From contig CALGKJ010000112.1 of assembly GCA_937930535.1 (NCBI GenBank), positions 1 to 41,215 of the forward strand: a stretch of DNA of 41,215 nucleotides, read 5' to 3'. The DNA is from an uncultured Clostridia bacterium (GTDB taxonomy: Bacteria > Bacillota > Clostridia > Lutisporales > Lutisporaceae). A program made the position numbers and the translations under genes. How positions within the stretch are numbered: the first letter of the stretch is position 1; every line of letters begins with the position of its first letter. Positions 16,730-26,400 of this stretch are shown here, piece by piece. The notes beneath the pieces were generated by a model, which saw nothing but the letters and a program-made list of their open reading frames with translations, did no database searches and was not told the DNA's origin.

Positions 16730-18118
16730 ATGAAAAAAAGAAGAGAAAATATAGAGAATATAGTGGCCTTATCCTCTTCACAGGAAGCAATTTTCTTTCA
16801 GTATATTTCTCAACGCGGCAGCGACGCTTATTTTGAGCAAATACATTTAACTGTTTCGGGAGCTGTATCCCTCAAAAACCTTAAGGAGGCATGGAGCAGT
16901 GTTGTCAATGACAATGAAATGCTTCGCACCTTATATTATTGGAAGGGCTTAAGCGTACCTGTACAAATTGTTATGAAGAATATATCTGTAGGTATAGAGT
17001 TTTACAGCTTATTGGATACAGAAAAGGCTTCAAGGCAGGAAGCCTTGAGGCAGATTGAAGAAATGGAAAAGGCAAGGGGCTTTAACATAGAGGATATCCC
17101 TTTAAGAATATTGTTATGCCAGGAGGAAGAGGAGATCTTCCACATTATAATCAGCCATCATCATATTTTATATGACGGTTGGAGCAACAGTATATTGATA
17201 AAGGAGCTGCTGCAAAGCTATAATGCCTTGCAAAGAGGTGAGGCTGCAGCCAAGCGGTCTAAAAGTAAATACTCTGAATATATAGAATACATGCAGAAGA
17301 GAGACTGGACGGAGGAAAAGCAGTACTGGAGAGATTATCTTAAAGGCTATGAAGACCTGGGAGGCAGCTTTAGGGAAAATGCAGAGAAAGGTGCTCCGGT
17401 GGTTGCCGGAGTTTATACCGGTTTACTGCCGGAGGATTTGGCCGCTGGCATGGAAGCTTATGCAAACGAATTGGAGATAACTCCAGCTTCAATACTTTAT
17501 ACTGCCTGGGGACTGCTTTTGCTTAAATATAAAAACTGTGAGGATATTGTATTCGGTACAGTTGATTCAGGAAGAAATATTCCTTTAAAAGGAATAACAA
17601 AAATGATAGGTTTGTTTATTAATACAATACCTGTAAGAGTGTCTGCCGTCACTAACAACAGTGTTATGGAAATTTTACTACAGGTAAATGAGGATTTGAA
17701 GTCAAACAGCAAAAATGCCCAGCTGCCTTTTGCAGAAATTAAAAATTACATTTACGGTGGAAGCAGCAGAAACAGAGGGGAGCTGTTTGACACGCTTGTT
17801 ATTATTGAAAACTATCCTGTGGATTTGAAGCTGTTTACAGGAGCAGACGGATTGAATATATGCGGATATGAAGCTTTTGAGCATAAAACTATGTATGCTG
17901 TTACTTTTGAGATACAGCAGTTTGATGGCTATAAGCTGATTATGAAATATGAAAAAAATTGCTTTAAAGAAAATGAAATTGTTTCTATAGTCGAAACATT
18001 TGTAAATATAATAAAAAATATAATAAGCCGGCCGGATGCTGATATAGAAAGCATTATACTGCCGGATGTGGTGGTTGAAAACATAACTGATCAGTTGTGT
18101 ATTGAATTTGATTTTTAG
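16730..18118 (+). CDS. Free-standing NRPS condensation domain
   Basis: The 462 residues are one complete condensation domain. It has the start motif LSSSQEAIFF, the catalytic motif HHHILYDGWS, and the later GTVDSGRNIP and IGLFINTIPVRV motifs. No A or carrier domain is attached, so it must work in trans. GGAGTGAAG precedes the ATG. The stop lies 16 bp before the ATG of the next NRPS, which itself begins with only the C-terminal half of a C domain. This intact domain may do the condensation that the broken one cannot. It could also transfer an acyl group to the product. Confidence 0.92.
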   Translation: MKKRRENIENIVALSSSQEAIFFQYISQRGSDAYFEQIHLTVSGAVSLKNLKEAWSSVVNDNEMLRTLYYWKGLSVPVQIVMKNISVGIEFYSLLDTEKASRQEALRQIEEMEKARGFNIEDIPLRILLCQEEEEIFHIIISHHHILYDGWSNSILIKELLQSYNALQRGEAAAKRSKSKYSEYIEYMQKRDWTEEKQYWRDYLKGYEDLGGSFRENAEKGAPVVAGVYTGLLPEDLAAGMEAYANELEITPASILYTAWGLLLLKYKNCEDIVFGTVDSGRNIPLKGITKMIGLFINTIPVRVSAVTNNSVMEILLQVNEDLKSNSKNAQLPFAEIKNYIYGGSSRNRGELFDTLVIIENYPVDLKLFTGADGLNICGYEAFEHKTMYAVTFEIQQFDGYKLIMKYEKNCFKENEIVSIVETFVNIIKNIISRPDADIESIILPDVVVENITDQLCIEFDF

Positions 18119-18134
18119 GAAGGAGGGACTTGCT

Positions 18135-21100
18135 ATGGAATCAAAAGCCCGGACTCCATTAACAGAAGCCAGGGAGTATTGGATGAACCAGCTGTCGGGG
18201 GATTTTGAAGAAGCCTTTATATTAAGCGATTTACCTCGTACAAGAAAATATGAAGAAAAAAGTCGGCTTGTAAGTATTAAGGGAGAACAGTATTTAAGCC
18301 TGGTAGAAATCTGTAAGGGTAGCGAGCCTTCCATTTTTGTATTTCTGCTGACGGCATTAGAGGTACTGCTGCATAAGTATACCGGAAGCAGTGAGATTTT
18401 TGTGGGGATACCTCCATTAAAAGCTCAAGGCAGGGCTTTAAATAATATTTTTATTACCAGAAATAAGATTGAAGCAGAAAATACATATAAAAGTCTTCTC
18501 TTGAGGGTAAAGGATTCAGTTTTGCAAAGCTATAAGCATTCGGTTTATCCTATAGGCAAAATTATTAAAATGCAAGCCCTTGGGAAATTCGCAAAGCTTT
18601 TTAGATATGTTGCCTTTATGAGATCAATTCATGCCTTTGAAAACCAGGCCGATATAGGCAGCAATGAATTTGAAAATGATTTTATACTCTCAATAAATAA
18701 AGCAGAGGGTGAGATAGAGTTAAAGCTAAGTTATAATGCTTACTTGTTCAAGGACTCAACAATAAAACAGCTGCTGGAGCGCTATATGCTGGTAATATCC
18801 CAGGCTTTGTGCAGTATAGAAAAGCCGGTAAGAGATATTGAGCTTGACGGACTTGAGAAGGACTGTGCCCCTCAATGTGCCGCAAACCGGGCTCGGGAAG
18901 CCAGAGTTGCAGCCTCTGCAGCTCAAGTAAGCATTATAAACAGAATATACAAAACCATAAATCCCTCGCATATGCGTATAGAGACGGATGCAGAGACCGG
19001 GAGGCTTACCGGGATTCCGGAAGAAGGCTCTGGTATTTATATAGTAGATGAAAACAAAAAGCCTAAGGCGGTTGGTTTCTGGGGTGAGCTTGCTGTAGGA
19101 GGTCTCAAAACTACGGGAGAATATGGCAGGCGTGTGACCGATGGGAGAATAGAGCTGCTCGGCAGGGATAGAAACAAAATATTGAATAATATGGAGCTCT
19201 ATGATGCAGAGCTGCAGCTGAAGCAGTACAAAGGAATAAAGGATGTATTGCTGCTGCCAGCTGAGGATAATAGGGGCTTTTACGCATATTTTACGGCGGA
19301 GGGTGCGCTGGATGGGGCTGGGCTTAAGGAGCATTGCAATGTCGTAATGCCTCCATATATGATGCCTAAGAGCTTCAGACAGCTTGCGGAACTGCCCTTG
19401 GATGCAGCGGGTAATATAGATTTTGCTTCATTAGCGGAAATCTGCAGCGGCGAAGGCTATATACCGCCTCGCAATAAATTGGAGGTTGAGCTTATTGATA
19501 TTTGGGCAGAAATACTTGAATTGTCATCTGAAAAAATAGGAATAGCTTCCGATTTTTTTGAGCTTGGAGGACATTCTCTTAAAATAACCACCCTCCTTTT
19601 GAGACTGGAGAGGCTATACAATACAAAAATGCAGGTTTCCGAATTCCTTAAGAATTCAACGGTAAGCTTGCTATCGGAGTATATAAGCAAAAAGGATAAA
19701 TGTGTTATGGAAAGGATTCCTTCTGCACCTGAAACAAAGGTATATCCTTTGTCAGCTACGCAAAAAAGGCTGTATTTCCTGCAGAAAATGAATCCGGAAA
19801 GTACAAGCTATAATATGGTGGAAAGCCTTCTGCTGGAAGGGAATATAGATATAGAAAAAATCGAGAGTACTTTTAAGAAATTAGTACAGAGGCATGAAAG
19901 CTTGAGAACTTGCTTTGTATCTTATGAAGGAGAAATTTATCAGCAGATCAGCGGTGAGACAGGCTTGGAGATAGAGGTTTTTGACCTTGAAGAAGGTCGT
20001 ATAGAGGAGGGGCTTCAAAAGTGTGTCTGTCCCTTTGAGCTGGAAAAAGTGCCCCTTATAAGGGTGAGCCTAGGGAGGCTCGGTGGGGATAAGGGCATAT
20101 TGCTTATTGAGCTACATCATATAATTTCAGACGGTATATCTAATAATATACTTATCGAGGATTTTATAGCTTTATATAAGGAACAGAATATAGAAATGCC
20201 GGGCAGGACCTACAAGGATTATTCTGTATGGCAGCAGCAGAGGCAGGGAGAAATAGTAAATAAGCAGAGAGCGTATTGGTTAAAGGAATTTAAAGAGGAG
20301 TTGATTCCCTTAAATATATTCACTGACTTTCCAAGACCGGCAGTACAAAGTTTCAGGGGAAGTTCAATCAGCTTTGAGATGCCCGAGGCTGTTCTTGGGT
20401 CTTTGAAGAAAATAGCAGCAGAAAGGAATACTACGGTTTTTGTAGTGCTGATGACCTGCTGGTATATTCTTGTTCATAAATTGTCAAACCAAAGGGATGT
20501 TGTAATAGGTACAGTGACCTCAGGAAGGACCCATCAGGATTTGCAGGGTATAGTAGGTTCCTTTATAAACACCCTGCCTATTAGGCTGAGTTTAGAAAGC
20601 GGACAGGCATTTTATGAGGTGCTTGAGGTTCTGCGTGATAAGATGGCTGAGGCTCTTGATAATCAGGATTATAAATTTGAAGAATTGATAGATGAGCTGA
20701 ATCTGGAGAGAAGCATAGACAGAAATCCGCTTTTTGATACAATGATTGTTATGCAGAATGTGCAGAGAATCAGCCTTGATATCGAAGGTCTCAGACTTGA
20801 AAAGTACGATATAGACCGCAAAAGCTCAAAATTCGACCTTACTTTGTTTTGCCATGAGCAGGACCGCAGGCTTGCATTTGAATTGGAGTATTGTACCGAT
20901 TTATTTGAAAAGGGCACAGTTGAAAGGTATGGAGAGTATTTCAGGAGTATCATTTTTGCTGTTATCAATGACGTCAACCTCAGTCTCGAAGCTGTGGAAT
21001 TAATAACGCCGGAGGAAAGGCACCTGTATGTGGAGGAGTTCAATAATACAGATTATGAATACTCATATGACAGTACTGTACAGGAGCTTTTTGACGCATG

Positions 21101-23402
21101 TGCGGAAGCTCAGCCTGAAAGCATTGCATTGCTTTACAAGGGCAAGGCAATTACATACCGGGAGCTGAAGCAAAGGTCAGATCAGTTGGCAGCTGCATTA
21201 AGGGGCCTTGGAGTTGAAAAAGGAGATATATTGGGCATAAGTATGGACAATTCACCTGAACTGGTGGTGGGCATATTAGGCGCCTTAAAGGCAGGTGGGG
21301 CATATGTACCTATAGATCCGGAATTTCCGGAGGCAAGGAAAAGCTTTATATTGGAGGATTGCCGCTGTAGGCTGCTGCTCTCCTTAAGTACCGTCGACAA
21401 CAAATACTCTGCCGGCAGGTGTGAAGTAGTCAATACAGACAACCCCGGAATATACGTCGGGGCTGCGGAAGGGGTTTCGGTCGTTTACAGCCCAGAGGAT
21501 ATTATTTATATAATATATACTTCTGGTTCTACCGGTACACCCAAGGGCTGTATGCTTAAGCAAAAAAATGTAGTCAACTATGCAGAATGGGCTATCAGAC
21601 AATACTTTGGAGAGGAAAAGGTATATTTTCCTTTATATTCTTCCATAGCTTATGATTTGACGGTTACTTCAATTTTTGCTCCGCTGCTCGGAGGGCAGAC
21701 TGTTGTGATTTACCCCAGAACTCTGGATGTACTAAAAACCATTGTAAATGACGGAATATCTAATATTATAAAGCTGACCCCAACCCATTTGCGCTTGCTT
21801 CTGGATATTGATTGCCGCAGAAGTGCGCTTAAAAAGCTGATTGTAGGCGGTGAGCAGCTCACTGCAGTGCTGGCACAAAAGACGATGGAAAAATTGGGTA
21901 AGGGAATTGATATATATAATGAATATGGTCCTACTGAAACAACTGTAGGCTGTATGATTCACAGATTCGATCCTCTTAATAACAAAAGAAATGCAGTTCC
22001 GATAGGAGTGCCTGCTCAAAATACCAAAATATACATACTCGATGAGAATATGAGGTTGTGTCCTCCCGGAGTCGTAGGAGAACTGTATATAAGCGGTGAG
22101 GGAGTGGCTCCCGGATATATAAACTGCCCGGAAATAACGGAGAAGTGCTTCCTTCCGGATATTTTTGAAGCAAGATCTGAAAAAAGGATGTACAAGACAG
22201 GAGATTTGGCGCTGTATCTCTCCGGTGGCATTATTGAATATGCCGGCAGAAGGGATTCGCAGATCAAAATCAGAGGACATCGCATCGAAATAGGTGAAAT
22301 ACAAAAGCATATACTTGACTATCCGGGAATAAAGGAGGCTGTCGTCTTAGTAAAGGAAGGACAGCAGCAATATAAGTTTTTGCTTGCATACTATGTCTCT
22401 GAATGTGAAACTGACGGTGCTCAGCTAAAAAACTACTTATCCGGAATGTTGCCGGACTATATGGTACCTGCTTCATTTATAAGGCTTGAGGCCATACCTG
22501 TGGATATGAGCGGAAAAATCAATCTGAAGGTTTTGCCGGATTTGAAGCTTACGGAAAGGAAAATGCATGAGATTCCAAAGAATGAGGTAGAGCAGTACTT
22601 GTTTGAAATATGGTCCGGAAATTTAGGGATCAGTGATTTCAGCATTAATGATAACTTTTTTGAAATCGGGGGTAATTCTTTTTTGCTTATGAAGCTGCAC
22701 AGCCAGATTTCCGATGCTTATCCCGAAGTAAAAATTACGGACTTTTTTAAATATACAACTATAAAGGCCTTTGCAGATTTTTTGACTGCCGCAGAACCGA
22801 AGCGGCAGCTTAATATAATGAATATGTTGATCACCCTTCCTGGGGAATACTTTGAAGGGCGGAGTTCGTCAGGGGACAGGAGCGGGACTTTCATTAAGCT
22901 GCAGGGCGAGGATTTGGACAAGCTGGTATGCCTGGCCGAACAAAGCGGCGTAAATATGAATGATATCCTGATAACAGTATTTGCCTTTGTACTTTCAAAC
23001 ATCAGCGGCAGGGAACGTATTAATATTAATACTTGCATTGATAACAGTGATAAGGTGCTGCCCCTGACGGTAGATATGAGCATAAGCGATGAGCTGCAGC
23101 AGCTTTTTCAATATGTAAATAAGAATTTGACAAAAGCTGATCATGGACTCTACTATAAGCCGGAAGAGTTGAAGGACAGTAATATAAAAAATATGCCAAA
23201 TACTACAATGGTATTGGTAGCAAACCGGAGTTTTCCGGATACTTGGGGGGCTGCAGCAAGGCTGTATGATATACGGCTTATTATGGGGGAGATGAATAAT
23301 GAAGAGCTTATAATCAGCTTCGATTATGACAGGCAAGCCTTTGATAATGAAAAAATGGATATGATTTTTGAGCTATTCGCAGGATTGCTGGGTAATCTAT
23401 AG
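18135..23402 (+). CDS. NRPS with partial C, partial A, PCP, C, A(Asn), PCP, partial C
   Basis: The ATG at 18135 follows AGGAAGGAGGG; the in-frame TTG at 18102 lies in the previous gene. The 1755 residues read as follows. Residues 1-225 are the C-terminal lobe of a C domain without HHxxxDG. Residues 290-440 are only the C-terminal part of an A domain, with no ATP loop and no substrate pocket. A PCP follows (LGGHSL, S481), then a full C domain (535-955, H661-H662xxxD666). The complete A domain (960-1480) has the code D1174, L1175, T1178, K1213, then I, G, E, V, G plus Lys, that is DLTKIGEVGK, an asparagine code. A PCP (GGNSF, S1515) and another C-terminal C lobe (1560-1755) complete it. It should add L-Asn; the first carrier must be loaded in trans. 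Confidence 0.92.
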   Translation: MESKARTPLTEAREYWMNQLSGDFEEAFILSDLPRTRKYEEKSRLVSIKGEQYLSLVEICKGSEPSIFVFLLTALEVLLHKYTGSSEIFVGIPPLKAQGRALNNIFITRNKIEAENTYKSLLLRVKDSVLQSYKHSVYPIGKIIKMQALGKFAKLFRYVAFMRSIHAFENQADIGSNEFENDFILSINKAEGEIELKLSYNAYLFKDSTIKQLLERYMLVISQALCSIEKPVRDIELDGLEKDCAPQCAANRAREARVAASAAQVSIINRIYKTINPSHMRIETDAETGRLTGIPEEGSGIYIVDENKKPKAVGFWGELAVGGLKTTGEYGRRVTDGRIELLGRDRNKILNNMELYDAELQLKQYKGIKDVLLLPAEDNRGFYAYFTAEGALDGAGLKEHCNVVMPPYMMPKSFRQLAELPLDAAGNIDFASLAEICSGEGYIPPRNKLEVELIDIWAEILELSSEKIGIASDFFELGGHSLKITTLLLRLERLYNTKMQVSEFLKNSTVSLLSEYISKKDKCVMERIPSAPETKVYPLSATQKRLYFLQKMNPESTSYNMVESLLLEGNIDIEKIESTFKKLVQRHESLRTCFVSYEGEIYQQISGETGLEIEVFDLEEGRIEEGLQKCVCPFELEKVPLIRVSLGRLGGDKGILLIELHHIISDGISNNILIEDFIALYKEQNIEMPGRTYKDYSVWQQQRQGEIVNKQRAYWLKEFKEELIPLNIFTDFPRPAVQSFRGSSISFEMPEAVLGSLKKIAAERNTTVFVVLMTCWYILVHKLSNQRDVVIGTVTSGRTHQDLQGIVGSFINTLPIRLSLESGQAFYEVLEVLRDKMAEALDNQDYKFEELIDELNLERSIDRNPLFDTMIVMQNVQRISLDIEGLRLEKYDIDRKSSKFDLTLFCHEQDRRLAFELEYCTDLFEKGTVERYGEYFRSIIFAVINDVNLSLEAVELITPEERHLYVEEFNNTDYEYSYDSTVQELFDACAEAQPESIALLYKGKAITYRELKQRSDQLAAALRGLGVEKGDILGISMDNSPELVVGILGALKAGGAYVPIDPEFPEARKSFILEDCRCRLLLSLSTVDNKYSAGRCEVVNTDNPGIYVGAAEGVSVVYSPEDIIYIIYTSGSTGTPKGCMLKQKNVVNYAEWAIRQYFGEEKVYFPLYSSIAYDLTVTSIFAPLLGGQTVVIYPRTLDVLKTIVNDGISNIIKLTPTHLRLLLDIDCRRSALKKLIVGGEQLTAVLAQKTMEKLGKGIDIYNEYGPTETTVGCMIHRFDPLNNKRNAVPIGVPAQNTKIYILDENMRLCPPGVVGELYISGEGVAPGYINCPEITEKCFLPDIFEARSEKRMYKTGDLALYLSGGIIEYAGRRDSQIKIRGHRIEIGEIQKHILDYPGIKEAVVLVKEGQQQYKFLLAYYVSECETDGAQLKNYLSGMLPDYMVPASFIRLEAIPVDMSGKINLKVLPDLKLTERKMHEIPKNEVEQYLFEIWSGNLGISDFSINDNFFEIGGNSFLLMKLHSQISDAYPEVKITDFFKYTTIKAFADFLTAAEPKRQLNIMNMLITLPGEYFEGRSSSGDRSGTFIKLQGEDLDKLVCLAEQSGVNMNDILITVFAFVLSNISGRERININTCIDNSDKVLPLTVDMSISDELQQLFQYVNKNLTKADHGLYYKPEELKDSNIKNMPNTTMVLVANRSFPDTWGAAARLYDIRLIMGEMNNEELIISFDYDRQAFDNEKMDMIFELFAGLLGNL

Positions 23403-23465
23403 AAATGCTGTAAAATAAGCTGTGATGGGATGGCAGATAGGCTTAAATCAAATGAGGTAATGATT

Positions 23466-26400
23466 ATGGATAAAAACAAATTATTAGATACTTTAAACCA
23501 ATTGAAAACAGGCAAGCTGAATAATACTATTCAAATAGATAGAAAGCCTGTTAATGATGGGATTGCAATTATCGGAATTGCAGTCAGATTAAAAAATGCA
23601 CAAAGTTTAGAAGAGCTATATAATGTTTTAAAAAACAGGACGGATTGTATTTCATATCCCGGGGACAGAAGGCTGAAGGATATAACCGGATATTTAGATT
23701 ACAAAGGAATAGATCCAAAGAGCTATGCACTGACGGAGGCAGCCTTTTTGGAGGAAATTGATAAGTTTGATTATCCGTACTTTAAATTATCTTATAAAGA
23801 GGCTCGCATGATGGATCCTTATCAGAGGATATTTACCGAAACAGTATGTCATGCTTTTGAGGATGCGGGATATACAAAGGAAAGGCTCAAAGGTACAAGG
23901 ACCGGGGTATTTTTGGGTCAGCCCCATCCCACCGAATACTATAAATGTGTCAAGGAGCTTGAGCCTCATATGGCTATCATGGCAGGACCGGGAAATATCG
24001 CTTCGGTTATTGCCGGAAGGATTTCATATATGTATGACTTATCCGGCCCGAGCCTTTTGGTGGATACGGCCTGCTCTTCCTCCTTGGCTGCGTTGCACAT
24101 AGCATGCCAGTCCATTCGGAATCATGAATGTGAAATGGCACTTGTGGGAGGCATGAATATTTTAATAAATCCTGTTCATCACAAAGGGGAGCCGATTCCA
24201 GATGTAGTATCTTCAACTGGAAGGGCTAGGACCTTCAGCGATGATTCCGACGGTACGGGCAGGGGCGAAGGTGTTATGGCAATATTGCTGAAGCCCTTGG
24301 ACATGGCAATACAGGACAGGGACAATATACATGCAGTAATTAGAGGAAGCGCATATAATAACGATGGAAGCTCCCTAGGCATAACCGCACCTAATATTGC
24401 AGCCCAGGAGGATGTACTGGTGAGAGCTTGGGAGAATGCAAGAATATCCCCGGAGGAGCTGGGATATATAGAGGCTCACGGTACGGGTACGCAGCTTGGA
24501 GATCCTATAGAGATACAGGCATTAAGCAATGCATTTGCAAAATATACAAATAAAAAGCAGTTTTGTGCCATAGGTGCGGTTAAGACTAATTATGGACATT
24601 TAGACTCCGCCGCCGGACTTTTGGGAGTGTTGAAAGCTGTTGTCAGCTTGAAAAACAAGGCTCTACTGCCGAGCATTAATTTTTCCAGCCCGAATAAAAA
24701 GATAGAATTTATTTCTTCACCTTTATATCTAGTGAATGAACATAAAAATTGGGAAAGTCAAAAGAACAGACCCCGTATATGCGGCGTAAGTGCTTTTGGT
24801 TTAAGCGGGACAAATTGCCATATTGTGCTGGAGGAGGCTCCTGAGCTTGAGTCTTGCAGCAGGGAAAATGAAGCCTTGCATCTGATACCGATATCGGCCA
24901 AAACAGAAAGAGCCCTTAAGGAGTATATAAAAAGCTATATATGCTTTATTGAAGCCCACCCAGAAATAAGGCTTAAGGAAATCAGCTATACGACTCAAGC
25001 GAGGCGTGAACATTATAATTACCGTGCTGCAGTAATTGCTGGAAGTATTCCGGATTTGATTTCAAAACTCAGGGAGCTGAATAATAATTTGGAAACCGAT
25101 TCGGATTTGAGAATATATTACGGAGATGGAGAAGTTCCGGGAAATACAAAAATGAATATTCTGGTTCAAAGTATTGATAGTCTGGAAAAAATTGCAGAGC
25201 AATATGTACTTGGGGCAGCTATAAGTTGGAATGAAATATCCCGTAACAGCTCTGCAAGGACTATAAGCCTGCCCTGCTATCACTTTGAGGCAAAACGGTG
25301 CTGGCTCGATATACCTCTTGGGAAAGCTGTAGGGAATGAGGCGGCTGCGGTAAATTTAACCGTAAACCGGAAAGCGGAAGGTAGTATTATGATTGATGAA
25401 AAAATATATTCAAGAGAAAAGAAAATTCTCGAAGAATTAAAGATGTTTGTTGCAGATATGTTCGATACTGACTCATCAAAAATAGATGAGGAGCTGAGCT
25501 TTTTCGAGCTGGGAATTGATTCTATTTCTATTATTCAATTGAGTCAGGAGGTAAAAAACTCCTACGGGATTGAAATTTCCGGGGAAAAGTTGTTTGGGGA
25601 TGTAAATAGCCTGGGACTGCTTTCTGAGTACATACAGGAAAGATTACCCGTCGAAAAGCAAAGCTGCAGTGAAGCAGCAGATGCAGATGCGGCAGTAAAT
25701 TGGGCTTCGGCAGAGCCTTTGAGCTGTTTAGAGCCTAGTCCTGCAGGAAATAAAATCGAAGCAGGGGCAGGAAGTGATATTGCTTCCATAATAAAGAATC
25801 AGCTGGAAATAATGTCCCAGCAGCTTAAGGTCTTACAAAGCTTGGGGGCTAATACGGCTGCAGCAGCCCAGCCCAACAAGGCAGCGCTGGTTATACATAA
25901 GGAGGTTCCTGTAAAAAAGGCTGCGGATGGGGAGGAAAGGTTTTTACAGAAATTTATTGTAAAGACTCCTCCGGTATTAAATCAAAAACAAAAACAATAT
26001 CTGGACAGCTTTGTAGATGAATATACAAAGAGAACCTTGGAATCCAAAAGGCTTACACAGGAGAATAGGCATGTATGGGCAAACGGAAGGGCAATTCAAG
26101 GCTTTGTAAAACAGTGGAAGGAAATTATTTATCCGATTTTGGTCAACAGAGCTACAGGGGCTAGAATATGGGATGCAGACGGCAATGAGTATATAGATTT
26201 CTCAATGGGCTTTGGAGTTAATCTTTTTGGATATAATCATTCGGCAATAAAGGAGGCTGTAAAGGGCCAACTGGAGGAGGGAGTCGTGCTAGGTCCCTTG
26301 ACCTGCCTTCCAGCAGAGGTGGCGAAGCTTATATCAGAGCTTACTGGTGCTGAGCGTGTAGCCTTTTGCAATTCTGGTACGGAAGCTGTAATGAATCTGA

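Noticed and set aside
17702-18334. Minus-strand ORF of 210 codons across the C-domain gene and the next NRPS
   Set aside because: It spans the junction of two well-supported + strand genes, and its translation has no family features.
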